Both the position numbers and the translations under genes were made by a program. From Cuniculiplasma sp. (GTDB taxonomy: Archaea; Thermoplasmatota; Thermoplasmata; Thermoplasmatales; Thermoplasmataceae): DNA of 21,154 nt. Shown here piece by piece: positions 12,628 through 20,120 of the stretch (within the stretch, counting starts at the first letter, position 1; the number at the start of each line of letters is the position of its first letter). The stretch is taken from positions 18,808 to 39,961 of the forward strand of contig JAGDXN010000001.1 of assembly GCA_023256455.1 (NCBI GenBank), given 5' to 3'. The notes under the pieces were generated by a model. That model saw only the letters and a program-made list of their open reading frames with translations. It searched no databases and was not told the origin of the DNA.

Positions 12628-14525
12628 TGGAAACTCTCAGGGAGGATGGGAGGTATGGCAGCATCACATTGAGGCCATACCAGATAAAAGCCATAAATTT
12701 TATTCTTGAAACATTGAGAAAGGGAAAGCACGCCATAATCCAGGCGCCAACAGGATCAGGCAAAACTTTGATTGGGCTTTTCTCATCCATATTATACAGC
12801 ATGGAATCTGGTAAAAAGATCATTTATCTCACAAGAACAAACTCTCAGCAGGCCAATATAATCAAGGAAATGAACAGGATCAGGGAATCCATACAATTCA
12901 AATCCGTTGTTATGCAGGGCCGCATAAATCTCTGTCCTCTATACAGGGAGATAGAAGAGGAAAGGGAATTCACAGCAGAATCCCTTTCAAGGATGTGTTC
13001 TGCAAGAAAAAAGAGGACAGTAGCGGGGAAGGATGGTGGCTGCAGATTTTATAATGAAAAAATCAGGGATCAGGAAAACATCGATTCCATACTCAATCAA
13101 AGCCCCTCACCTGAAGATCTTTTCCTGTCCCTTTCATCCAGGGGAATATGCCCATATGAATCAATAAAATATGCAATGAAAGATGCCCAGATAGTTGTAA
13201 TGCCCTATGCCTATTTTATCAGCCCGGATATGGCAATCAATGTCCTTTACAATATGAGAACTTCCAGGGAAAGTGTTGTTGTTGTGGCAGATGAGGCCCA
13301 TAATCTGCCAGACATGGCCAGGCAGGTAAACTCCTTTGAAATAACATGGAACATGATAAACCTATCCGAAAAGGAATCTGTTGAATATGGTGACCCGGAA
13401 ATAATGCCAAGAATCAGAATATCCGACTTCATGGAATCAATAAGGTCTGCATTTATTGATATGACCTCGGACATGGGGATAGAGGAAGAGAGAAGGGTAA
13501 TGTTCAGGGACATATATTCCAATATTGCAATGTCAGGAAGGTATGATCCTGAGGATGTATATTATATGGTTGACGCCCTGTCCAGTTTTGGAGAGGTTGT
13601 TGAAAAGAAGAAGGAGGAAATGGGTAAGGTTCCCATGTCCCATCTATCGTCCCTTTCATCCAAGCTCAAGTTTCTCCAGTATGCCGATGATGAAAGATAT
13701 GTATGCATATTGAAAAAGGGGTTAAAAATAGAGGAAATATCTGTGGAGGCTTACTGCCTTGATCCATCCATTGTGCTTGAGCAAATGAAAAGATCCCTCA
13801 CACTGAATCTGTCATCAACCATAGAACCCATCCATATATTCCTTAACATGACCGGTTTTACAGACAGCAGATTTATGGATATAGGAAATATATTCCCGGA
13901 AAAAAACCTTCTGACCCTATACTCCACGGATTTGACAACAAAATTCGAGGATTTTGATCTCAACATGGAAAGCAGGTTTGGCGATGCCATATCCAGGATT
14001 TTGTTGAGCAATGAGAGAAGAAAACTTGTGCTCTTTCCATCCTTCAGGGTAATGGACAGAATTCTCAGGAGGATACCTGAATCCGAAAGATTGGGGGAGA
14101 GCAGGAACATGAAATCAGCCGATTTCAATAAAATGATAGGCACATTCAGGGAAAGGGGCGGGGTTATGTATGGAGTAATAGGAGGAAGGATGTCTGAGGG
14201 AATAGATCTGCCGGGAGAACTTCTGGAAATACTTGTAATTGTGGGCATACCATTCCCGAAGCCGGATATAAGGCAGAGAATACTTTCCTCATACTACGAA
14301 CATCTTTATGGCAATGGGTGGGAATATGCCTTCTTCTTCCCTGCACTGGTGAAATTGAAACAGGCAATGGGAAGGGTTATAAGAAGCGAGAACGACAGGG
14401 GTGTTGTCATAATTCTCGATAACAGGATTGAAATGTTTCGTGAGTACATTAAATGCAGCCCTGCAGATCCAGATTTTAAGGAAATAGGAGAGTTTTTTGG
14501 CGATTCCAGATCTGGAGAGGAATGA
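12627..14525 (+). CDS. xpd: XPD/Rad3-family 5'-3' DNA helicase with iron-sulfur domain
   Basis: A superfamily 2 ATP-dependent 5'-3' DNA helicase, the archaeal counterpart of XPD in TFIIH, used in repair or recombination. The 632-residue protein has Walker A APTGSGKT (40-47), four cysteines for a 4Fe-4S cluster at C103, C124, C139 and C175, the DEAH box (222-225) in VVADEAHN, an Arch-like insertion (about 240-400), and helicase domain 2 with a GRMSEGIDLPG block and motif VI QAMGRVIRSENDRG. Length is close to other archaeal XPDs. The ATG overlaps the TPR stop codon, so translation is coupled. Archaea lack the rest of TFIIH in recognisable form, so the partner TPR protein is of interest. No truncation is seen. 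Confidence 0.95.
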   Translation: METLREDGRYGSITLRPYQIKAINFILETLRKGKHAIIQAPTGSGKTLIGLFSSILYSMESGKKIIYLTRTNSQQANIIKEMNRIRESIQFKSVVMQGRINLCPLYREIEEEREFTAESLSRMCSARKKRTVAGKDGGCRFYNEKIRDQENIDSILNQSPSPEDLFLSLSSRGICPYESIKYAMKDAQIVVMPYAYFISPDMAINVLYNMRTSRESVVVVADEAHNLPDMARQVNSFEITWNMINLSEKESVEYGDPEIMPRIRISDFMESIRSAFIDMTSDMGIEEERRVMFRDIYSNIAMSGRYDPEDVYYMVDALSSFGEVVEKKKEEMGKVPMSHLSSLSSKLKFLQYADDERYVCILKKGLKIEEISVEAYCLDPSIVLEQMKRSLTLNLSSTIEPIHIFLNMTGFTDSRFMDIGNIFPEKNLLTLYSTDLTTKFEDFDLNMESRFGDAISRILLSNERRKLVLFPSFRVMDRILRRIPESERLGESRNMKSADFNKMIGTFRERGGVMYGVIGGRMSEGIDLPGELLEILVIVGIPFPKPDIRQRILSSYYEHLYGNGWEYAFFFPALVKLKQAMGRVIRSENDRGVVIILDNRIEMFREYIKCSPADPDFKEIGEFFGDSRSGEE

Positions 14526-14617
14526 AGTATTTCTGGAATTTTTCACAGGTTTCCTTGAGGAAAATGTGTGTGGTTTCTGATGTTTTATGGTTTAAAAAAG
14601 AGATTGGGAAATAAGAA

Positions 14618-14630
14618 GTTTTTTAAAATA
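14618..14630 (+). promoter_or_regulatory. TATA box for the MBL-fold gene
   Basis: GTTTTTTAAAATA lies about 24-26 bases before ATG 14650. It supports that ATG rather than the in-frame TTG at 14638, which would lie too close to the box. Confidence 0.45.
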
Positions 14631-14649
14631 CAAAGCATTGAAAGATTCA

Positions 14650-15261
14650 ATGGAATATGTAGACTCTGTGGTGATGATTCCAAAAACACTTGCCCACAGT
14701 TACGATGTGACCTATGATGGAAAAAGGATTCTGATAGATGCGGGCACAAAGGGATCGGGCAGGAAGATCATCCAGTATTATGAAAGGCTTCATGCAAAAC
14801 CGGAAATTGTCCTTATAACCCATTATCACCCAGACCATATAGGTGGCCTGAGCCAGATTATGGAAAAGTTCAATCCTCATGTATATGTTCCTGAGGGTGA
14901 AATGGAGGTAATCTCCGGAAAGAGAAAGATGATTCCTGCATCCTCATTCATTTCAAGGCTTATTGCACGAACATCAAAAATAGATAAAAAGGATGGCCTT
15001 CTGCCTCTGGGCAAATTTAATCTTAATGGTGTAAGGGTTATACCTACAAATGGCCACACTCCTGACAGCAGGTCTTTTTTGTTTGAAAATCTGAAATGCA
15101 TATTTGTGGGCGATGCCATGTATATTAAGAAAGGTGATATTATTTTCAACAAAAAGTTCACAATTTTCCCTGATAAGGCAAGGGCTTCAATTGAAAAAAT
15201 TAAATCCTATCATGGTTATACCGTATATCCTGGACACGGAAACACGTTCAAACTGCCCTGA
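14650..15261 (+). CDS. Metallo-beta-lactamase-fold hydrolase
   Basis: A 203-residue MBL-fold metal-dependent hydrolase of the glyoxalase II-like type. The dinuclear metal site is complete: THYHPDH (57-63, ligands H58, H60, D62, H63), H136 in NGHTPDS, D155 in VGDAMY and H196 in YPGHGN. There is no RNase-type beta-CASP insert and no signal peptide, so a small-molecule thioester, lactone or similar substrate is more likely than RNA; the true substrate is unknown. ATG 14650 is preferred to TTG 14638 on promoter spacing. It follows the XPD gene after 124 bases with its own promoter, so it is probably independently transcribed. Confidence 0.87.
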   Translation: MEYVDSVVMIPKTLAHSYDVTYDGKRILIDAGTKGSGRKIIQYYERLHAKPEIVLITHYHPDHIGGLSQIMEKFNPHVYVPEGEMEVISGKRKMIPASSFISRLIARTSKIDKKDGLLPLGKFNLNGVRVIPTNGHTPDSRSFLFENLKCIFVGDAMYIKKGDIIFNKKFTIFPDKARASIEKIKSYHGYTVYPGHGNTFKLP

Positions 15262-15335
15262 GAGGTGGAAGTCTGAAAATAATACATAAAAAGAGTTCAA
15301 ATAAAGTTATAATAAATAGAAAAACATATTCAAAC

Positions 15336-15803
15336 GTGGATATGCAGGGCGATGGATTCAATCCTCCCGTAGTCAGGAGGTTTCAAATGGAGGATCTAAG
15401 GAGAGTCATGCAGATATCTACAAAATCCCTGTCTGAAAAATATTCAGAGGATCTGATGCTTGAGATTTTTCAGTCATGGCCCGACGGTTTCCTTGTGTCC
15501 GAACAGGAAGGGACAATTAACGGCTTTCTTGCGGGAAGAAAGATGTCAAGAAGTGAGGCAAGAATTCTGATGCTTGCAGTGGATGAAAACCTCAGGAATA
15601 TGGGAATCGGGGGAATGCTTCTTGAAAAGTTCATTGACATATCAAGAATTTATGGAATAATTGTGCTCCGCCTTGAGGTCAGGACAGATAATAAAAAAGG
15701 TATAGAGTTTTACCAGAAACATGGTTTTCTCGTCACATCCATTCTGAGGAACTACTACAGTGACGGGTCTGACGCCTACATAATGTGGCGCCAGCTAATA
15801 TGA
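15336..15803 (+). CDS. GNAT-family N-acetyltransferase (RimI/Ard1-like)
   Basis: A 155-residue acetyl-CoA-dependent acetyltransferase. Archaeal relatives acetylate protein N-termini (Ard1/RimI) or small substrates. The acetyl-CoA-binding loop is R87-N-M-G90-I-G92 within LAVDENLRNMGIGGMLLEKF (the R/Q-x-x-G-x-G/A motif), followed by the typical VRTDNKKGIEFYQKHGF (about 115-131) with the late-strand FY and GF. GTG 15336 and ATG 15342 both fit the TATA-like tract TTATAATAAA at 15307-15316; two codons are at stake. The end overlaps the convergent nucleotidyltransferase gene by 9 bases. The N-terminal 10 residues are not conserved in pattern. The substrate is undetermined. Confidence 0.85.
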   Translation: MDMQGDGFNPPVVRRFQMEDLRRVMQISTKSLSEKYSEDLMLEIFQSWPDGFLVSEQEGTINGFLAGRKMSRSEARILMLAVDENLRNMGIGGMLLEKFIDISRIYGIIVLRLEVRTDNKKGIEFYQKHGFLVTSILRNYYSDGSDAYIMWRQLI

Positions 15804-16727
15804 GAGCACTTCAAGCTTTGTGGGCGTATAGGCCTTTATCTCAAGGGTTGAATCCATGTCCATGACCTTCCCTGGAGAGTACATATTTTCAGTGCTGCCC
15901 TTTATGATTCCCTCACCCTGTATGAACCTGATTATCTTTCCTTCGCTGAGTTTTACAGATGAGCCATCCCTCACAAAGAATTCCATTATGGACATATGGT
16001 CCTTTGAATAAATATCTCTCTTATATCCATAGGGAGTGTCGTCCCTCCCCCTGTATTCCTTCCTGACCTGTTCCAGTTCCTTCTCACTGTCAACCCCGAT
16101 CCAGAAAGATTCTTCCCTGTATGCCCCGATCTGCTTTCTCCTGGCAAGTTCAGGATATACGGTGGTTTCAATATCCTTTCCGTTATATTCGTTGAAAAAC
16201 AGTTCCTTAATGGATGATTTTATGTAATACATCCCTGAATTTATGTAATGGTCAAGAACAGGTTTCTCCCTGAAGGAGACAACCTGATCGCCCAGAAGTT
16301 CAACAATACCATAGGGGCTTTTCATCTTTGTAACAAGCATTGTCATACCATATTGGGATTCCTTTCCAAACTGGGCAAATCTACCATAATTTATGTCCGT
16401 AACAACGTCCCCATTCCTCAATATTATATCTTCATCTCCTGAATTCTTCAAAAGATTTCTCACAGAATAGAGGGTACCCATGGGCTTCTCTTCCTTCAAA
16501 TAATGAAATCTCATGCCATTATATTCCTTACCATATCTTTCCTCAATCTTTTCCCCAAGATGGCCTGAAAGGATGAAAACATCCTCTATTCCCACGCTTT
16601 TAAAATCAAGAAGCTGTCTGTCCATAATTGTATAGTTTTCCTTTATTTCCACAAGAACCTTCGGAATTTCATCTGTGATGGGCTTCAGTCTCTTGCCATA
16701 TCCACCCGATAATATTGCACCTATCAT
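15795..16727 (-). CDS. Sugar-phosphate nucleotidyltransferase with cupin-like C-terminal tail
   Basis: Makes an NDP-sugar from NTP and a sugar 1-phosphate for glycan synthesis. From the ATG at 16727 the protein has 310 residues. The N-terminal Rossmann-like domain opens with the pyrophosphorylase signature SGGYGKRLKPITDEIPK (7-23), then the metal-binding Asp in NGDVVTD (D107), REKP (153-156), and NSGMYYI (163-169). Around 235 it switches to a beta-rich tail with GSSVKLSEGKIIRFIQGEG (255-273), which resembles a small cupin barrel, as in GDP-mannose pyrophosphorylase-type fusions. A reading frame continues 30 codons upstream but shows no conserved pattern and is excluded. The sugar and base are not defined by sequence; mannose-1-phosphate guanylyltransferase is one possibility. 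It likely feeds envelope glycosylation. Confidence 0.88.
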   Translation of the reverse strand: MIGAILSGGYGKRLKPITDEIPKVLVEIKENYTIMDRQLLDFKSVGIEDVFILSGHLGEKIEERYGKEYNGMRFHYLKEEKPMGTLYSVRNLLKNSGDEDIILRNGDVVTDINYGRFAQFGKESQYGMTMLVTKMKSPYGIVELLGDQVVSFREKPVLDHYINSGMYYIKSSIKELFFNEYNGKDIETTVYPELARRKQIGAYREESFWIGVDSEKELEQVRKEYRGRDDTPYGYKRDIYSKDHMSIMEFFVRDGSSVKLSEGKIIRFIQGEGIIKGSTENMYSPGKVMDMDSTLEIKAYTPTKLEVLSY

Positions 16728-16938
16728 CAACTCACTGGGACACAATATTTTACTACTATTATAAACATTCTGAGCAGTACTCAATTCCTCTATATAGATC
16801 ATGAAAGTTAAATGCAAATTACAATTTTTGAATGTAATTAAGATATGGAAAATTCAGATTTTACAGGAAAAAAATCAATTGGATTATGAATGTTTAATCT
16901 AAAAATTTGAGATGAAATGTTATATTTTAACTGAGACC

Positions 16939-18117
16939 TTAGTGGGATATTTTTTTCCATACCTCTGAAAGAGCATCTATTGTTCTGTCAATATCCTCAG
17001 TTGAGTGAACAGCCGAGGGCATCAGCCTGATTCTTGCCATTCCCCTTGCAACTGTTGGGAACACAATGGGTGATGCAAAGATATCCTCCTGCTCATAAAG
17101 AAGCCTGCTTGCTTCAAGGGTCTTCTTCTCGTCACCCAGCAACACAGGAGTTATTGGTGTTTTGGTCTCTGTAAGTTTGAATCCTGCATCCCTCAATCCC
17201 TTCTGGAGTCTCTCTGCATTATTCCACAATTTCTTTATCAAACTGTCATCCCTTTCCATAATCTCAATGGATTTTAAAACTGAGGCCGCATCTCCTGGAT
17301 TAAGGCCACTGCTAAAGAGGAATGGTCTCGCCTTCTGTTTTAGGAGATCAATGAGCTCACTGGAGCCTGCCACGAAACCACCCATGGAACCAAGTGCCTT
17401 GGAGAAGGTCCCCATTTCCACCTCAACCTTTCCTGCAAGGTTAAAGTGGTCCACTATTCCCCTTCCATTTTTCCCAAGCACACCTTCGCCGTGGGCATCA
17501 TCCACATAAAACATGGTATCGTATTTCTCCTTTATTTCGGTGATTTCAGGGACCCTTGCAATATCCCCATCCATACTGAAAACACCATCTGTTACAATGA
17601 TAGATTTCTTTCCCTCCTTTCTATGTTCCTTTAAATTTTTCTCAAGATCCTCTGTTGACATATGCTTATACACATATTTTTTGGCTGAGCTCAATCTCAT
17701 TCCATCAATGATGCTTGCGTGGTTCAGTTCCTCACTGAAAATGACATCCTCCTTCCCAACGAGCACCGGTATGGTTCCAAGGTTTGCAAGCAGCCCTCCC
17801 TGATAAACCAGAGATGCCTCCATATGCTTGAATTCAGCAAGTTTTTCCTCAAGTTTTATGTGTATTTCCATTGTGCCTGCTATGGATCTGACCGCACCAG
17901 CACCCACACCATACTCAGATATGGCATCAATGGCAGCCTTCCTGACCTCGGGGTTATTTGCAAGGCCCAGATAGTTATTTGAGCACATGTTTAGAACTGT
18001 TTTTCCTGCAATTTTCACATATGCTCCCTGCGAACTCTCAACAGTTCTTATGGGAATATATCTTCCTTCATTTTTGAGGCTCTCAATCTCCTGCCTGACC
18101 CAGTCCATGTTTACCAT
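16939..18117 (-). CDS. kbl: Alpha-oxoamine synthase: probable 2-amino-3-ketobutyrate CoA ligase
   Basis: A pyridoxal phosphate enzyme of the alpha-oxoamine synthase family. As KBL it would convert 2-amino-3-ketobutyrate plus CoA to glycine and acetyl-CoA in threonine breakdown. The 392-residue protein has SNNYLGL (46-52), GVGAGAVRSIAGT (70-82), H133 in the cofactor-stacking ELNHAS, VDDAHGEG (205-212), and the cofactor lysine K240 in GTFSKALGS. These marks are shared with 8-amino-7-oxononanoate synthase. I prefer KBL because no other biotin genes are present and the overall pattern is closer, but this is not certain. The ATG at 18117 has an AT-rich box at about 18139-18150 at leaderless distance. 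AlaX lies 56 bases upstream on the same strand. Confidence 0.85.
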   Translation of the reverse strand: MVNMDWVRQEIESLKNEGRYIPIRTVESSQGAYVKIAGKTVLNMCSNNYLGLANNPEVRKAAIDAISEYGVGAGAVRSIAGTMEIHIKLEEKLAEFKHMEASLVYQGGLLANLGTIPVLVGKEDVIFSEELNHASIIDGMRLSSAKKYVYKHMSTEDLEKNLKEHRKEGKKSIIVTDGVFSMDGDIARVPEITEIKEKYDTMFYVDDAHGEGVLGKNGRGIVDHFNLAGKVEVEMGTFSKALGSMGGFVAGSSELIDLLKQKARPFLFSSGLNPGDAASVLKSIEIMERDDSLIKKLWNNAERLQKGLRDAGFKLTETKTPITPVLLGDEKKTLEASRLLYEQEDIFASPIVFPTVARGMARIRLMPSAVHSTEDIDRTIDALSEVWKKISH

Positions 18118-18138
18118 ATTTTAATAAGGGCATACTCG

Positions 18139-18150
18139 TAAAAAAATATT
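18139..18150 (-). promoter_or_regulatory. TATA box for the kbl-like gene
   Basis: On the minus strand AATATTTTTTTA is centred about 28 bases before the ATG at 18117. It implies a promoter between alaX and kbl even though both run the same way. Confidence 0.4.
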
Positions 18151-18173
18151 GCCCGTATTTATGTTATTACAGT

Positions 18174-18893
18174 TCATTCAAGAACAAAGTACATTCTCTT
18201 ATTCCTTTTTCCCTTGTTTTCTATCTTCTGCAACACTATATTGCCAATCTCTGAACTGTTTTTAACATGTGTTCCGCCGTCAGCCTGCTGGTCAACGCCA
18301 ACGATTTCAACGATCCTTACGGTTTCCAGCCTTTTGATCAGTTCCCTTCCCGGTTCGGTTCTTGCAAGGTTCTTAATCTTGATAGCTTCCTCACCGGGCA
18401 TATATTTAACCCTGAATTCATGATTTTCCTGTATCACTTTGTTTGTATCATCTATAATTTTCTGTGCCACTTCCTGTGAAAAATTTTCCATGGAAAAATC
18501 TACCCTTGCCCTGTCGTCATAAATCTGGCTCCCTGTTATGAGACCCTCATAATCCGGATTCATATTGGCTACAGCATCAATCAGGTGAATTGCTCCATGG
18601 TATTTCATGTGGGCATACCTCCTGTCCCAGTCAATTTTGCATCTAACCCTATCCCCAACAGCTATTCCGTCCACATTTTCAACAATATGCAAAACGTCGT
18701 CGCCATCCTTCACAGTATCTGTGACTTTAAATGTTCTGTCACCGAAATTTATTTCCCCTGAATCTCCCGGCTGGCCTCCACCGGATGCATAAAAAACTGT
18801 CCTGTCAAGTATCAATCCTTTTTCAGTAATCTTCTTAACAGTGGCATCGCACTCTTTCATGTAAGAATCATTGAGATAGAGTTTCTCTGTCAT
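18174..18893 (-). CDS. alaX: Alanyl-tRNA editing protein AlaX
   Basis: A free-standing trans-editing deacylase that hydrolyses Ser-tRNA(Ala) or Gly-tRNA(Ala) made by alanyl-tRNA synthetase. The 239-residue protein is of the medium AlaX type, with the N-terminal barrel marked by GGGQPGDSG (38-46) and a C-terminal editing domain. Zinc ligands are H99 and H103 (HGAIH, the HxxxH motif), then D205 and H209 in DGGTH, where most relatives have CGGTH, so Asp replaces the usual Cys. NSSEIG (212-217) follows as in AlaRS editing domains. The ATG at 18893 follows an AT-rich TATA-like tract (about 18906-18920). It sits upstream of the glycine-producing kbl-like gene; a link to glycine mischarging is only inference. 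Confidence 0.93.
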   Translation of the reverse strand: MTEKLYLNDSYMKECDATVKKITEKGLILDRTVFYASGGGQPGDSGEINFGDRTFKVTDTVKDGDDVLHIVENVDGIAVGDRVRCKIDWDRRYAHMKYHGAIHLIDAVANMNPDYEGLITGSQIYDDRARVDFSMENFSQEVAQKIIDDTNKVIQENHEFRVKYMPGEEAIKIKNLARTEPGRELIKRLETVRIVEIVGVDQQADGGTHVKNSSEIGNIVLQKIENKGKRNKRMYFVLE

Positions 18894-19006
18894 GAATTTG
18901 TATCATTTTATCTTATTTAACAGGACTCTGTTTGATATTGAATCACCTTTGATTATTTTAAATGATTGCCACCCTTTATTTTTTTAAAACCTATATTTGC
19001 GTGGAA

Positions 19007-19123
19007 TTAATTTCCAGGCAAATCAGGGAAGAATATGTTATATTTGGATAAATTGAAAGTGAGATAAGCAGCCATACCATACACAGTTTCTGTCAATGGG
19101 TCAACACAATAAAGTTGGTGCAT
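19007..19123 (-). CDS. Possible 38-aa small ORF
   Basis: An uninterrupted ATG-to-TAA frame of 38 codons, beginning MHQLYCVDPLTETVYG and ending NIFFPDLPGN, in a less AT-rich patch of the gap. CTTATAAG at 19150-19157 on the same strand is about 30 bases before the ATG and could be a TATA box. There is an in-frame stop three codons upstream. A 26-codon plus-strand ORF overlaps it, so either or neither may be real. No family is recognised. Confidence 0.22.
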   Translation of the reverse strand: MHQLYCVDPLTETVYGMAAYLTFNLSKYNIFFPDLPGN

Positions 19124-19200
19124 GGTACCTTAAACCCAACATTAAGATTCTTATAAGTCAAACTTTTAATGATTGAAACTTATCTTTCTATTTCTTTGAG

Positions 19201-19217
19201 GTTTCAAATCCTGAAAC
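19201..19217. repeat. Inverted repeat with extra half-site
   Basis: GTTTCA and TGAAAC are perfect arms around AATCC, and a further TGAAAC lies 21 bases to the left (19174-19179). It may be a protein-binding site or a short RNA hairpin; nothing shows which. Confidence 0.25.
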
Positions 19218-19387
19218 GTTTTAATCGATTTTGAAATTCTTAAAATATATTCCTGATTGATGAATCGGATTTTATGAATATGTGCATCGATCCGTACCCC
19301 AATGATTAACCTTAAAAAAATATGATTTAAAAATAATAAATCCAATCAAGTTGTGAATGTATTAAAAAATGTTTACATTATGGTGAA

Positions 19388-19403
19388 ATTATAAAAATAA
19401 AAT
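19388..19403 (-). terminator. Possible U-rich terminator of the DUF4382-like gene
   Basis: On the minus strand, a T-rich run (TTTTATTTTTATAATT) begins about 6 bases after the stop codon of the surface protein gene, the kind of uridine-rich tract that ends archaeal transcripts. Confidence 0.35.
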
Positions 19404-19408
19404 GCCTT

Positions 19409-19918
19409 TCAGTTCACCACTACACCAACATTGGGTGTAAATATCTTGGAGTTCAGATTCAGGTTCTGATTAAGGTTGAAGTCGATTATTACCCTGGTAG
19501 TTGAGTTTGGTGAAACATTGAATGGATGATTTATGAAGGCAAACCTGGACGCCAGATTGAAACTTACGTTTAATCCAAGAATGTTCACAGTTACGCTCTT
19601 TATGAATAATCTTATCATGGTATATTTTCCTGAGTGAAGTGTTATATTGGTAAGGAGCGAAGCATTTGATATGGTGAGGCCAAGTATGTTTATGGTTGTT
19701 GCTGGTACCGAGTAATTAACCCATCCGGAACTGTTGCTGTGCAGTTCAACAGAACTGAAGGTGATATAAACTCCACCAACACCCGAAAGCACAGGGGTAT
19801 CTGCAACTGATATTGCCACGTGACTGTTTGGTTCTGTGCTGCTGTAATAAAGGAATCCCCCTAAGCCAGCTGCAATCACAATTATTACCACAATGGGTAT
19901 CAGTATGTTATTTTTCAT
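19409..19918 (-). CDS. Membrane-anchored surface protein, DUF4382-like, rich in N-glycosylation sequons
   Basis: A 169-residue protein with a basic start, one N-terminal hydrophobic segment (about residues 4-24) acting as signal or anchor, and an extracellular beta-rich domain. The domain pattern, starting ISVADTPV, then VYITFSSVELHS, GWVNY and SGKYTMIRLFI, fits the DUF4382 family. The exposed part holds seven N-x-S/T sequons (NSS, NYS, NAS, NIT, two NVS, NST), pointing to heavy glycosylation, as on Thermoplasmatales surface proteins. An ATG 21 bases upstream (19939) is in frame; I prefer 19918 because TTAATAAATG lies at leaderless distance from it. It is flanked by AT-rich gaps on both sides and is probably a single-gene unit. 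Function unknown. Confidence 0.75.
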   Translation of the reverse strand: MKNNILIPIVVIIVIAAGLGGFLYYSSTEPNSHVAISVADTPVLSGVGGVYITFSSVELHSNSSGWVNYSVPATTINILGLTISNASLLTNITLHSGKYTMIRLFIKSVTVNILGLNVSFNLASRFAFINHPFNVSPNSTTRVIIDFNLNQNLNLNSKIFTPNVGVVVN

Positions 19919-19939
19919 AATTTTTTTATAGCAAATCAT

Positions 19940-19949
19940 TTATTAACTT
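19940..19949 (-). promoter_or_regulatory. TATA box of the DUF4382-like gene
   Basis: On the minus strand GTTAATAAAT is centred about 26 bases before the ATG at 19918. It supports that start over the in-frame ATG at 19939. Confidence 0.4.
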
Positions 19950-20000
19950 TTCTGGTACAGCAAAAATCGTCTTCAAAAATGCTTTTCAAGCCTGATTAAA

Positions 20001-20120
20001 ATGAAAAAAATCAGGAAATCAGTTACTTCTAGAACGCTTTATTTGACTGCAAACATGATAAATTTTGTTTCTTACGCCCTGGTTTTTTCAATCACCAAAT
20101 ATGTCACAAAGCAGAATTAG
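20001..20120 (+). CDS. Small 39-aa membrane ORF, possibly a flippase remnant
   Basis: An ATG-to-TAG frame of 39 codons. The peptide starts with a basic stretch (MKKIRKS) and continues with one hydrophobic segment (SRTLYLTANMINFVSYALVF, about 10-29, then SITKYVTKQN). This closely resembles the first helix of polysaccharide flippases (Wzx/MATE-like), which typically begin with a basic stretch followed by a TLYL-type helix and an ARYLG-type end. The frame stays open back to 19947 without another ATG. No continuation of a flippase is found in any frame after the stop. It may be an independent small protein or the leftover 5' end of a lost gene. Only a weak TATA-like tract precedes it. Confidence 0.35.
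   Translation: MKKIRKSVTSRTLYLTANMINFVSYALVFSITKYVTKQN

Larger units (their letters stand above)
18894..19408. other. 515-base AT-rich region without a confident gene
   Basis: Apart from the alaX promoter at its left end and a possible terminator at its right end, no confident gene is seen. Contents noticed: a possible 38-codon minus-strand ORF (19007-19123), a GTTGG/CCAAC inverted repeat with a 17-base loop (19114-19140), three TGAAAC/GTTTCA half-sites between 19174 and 19217, an imperfect direct repeat (19160-19183 and 19214-19242), and GATTTA/TAAATC arms (19324-19342). No tRNA, mobile-element terminal repeat or CRISPR repeat was found. Confidence 0.6.

Noticed and set aside
13751..14248. 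Minus-strand open frame of 165 codons inside the XPD gene
   Set aside because: Shadow of conserved helicase domain 2; no promoter or recognisable product.
16728..16817. Extension of the nucleotidyltransferase by 30 codons
   Set aside because: The family signature begins right at the ATG at 16727; the extension has no conserved pattern.
19060..19140. tRNA or other structured RNA in the long gap
   Set aside because: No cloverleaf, T-loop or anticodon arm could be built; only one weak GTTGG/CCAAC stem.
19160..19242. CRISPR array in the long gap
   Set aside because: Only two imperfect copies of the repeat, unequal in sequence, with no spacer series and no cas genes.
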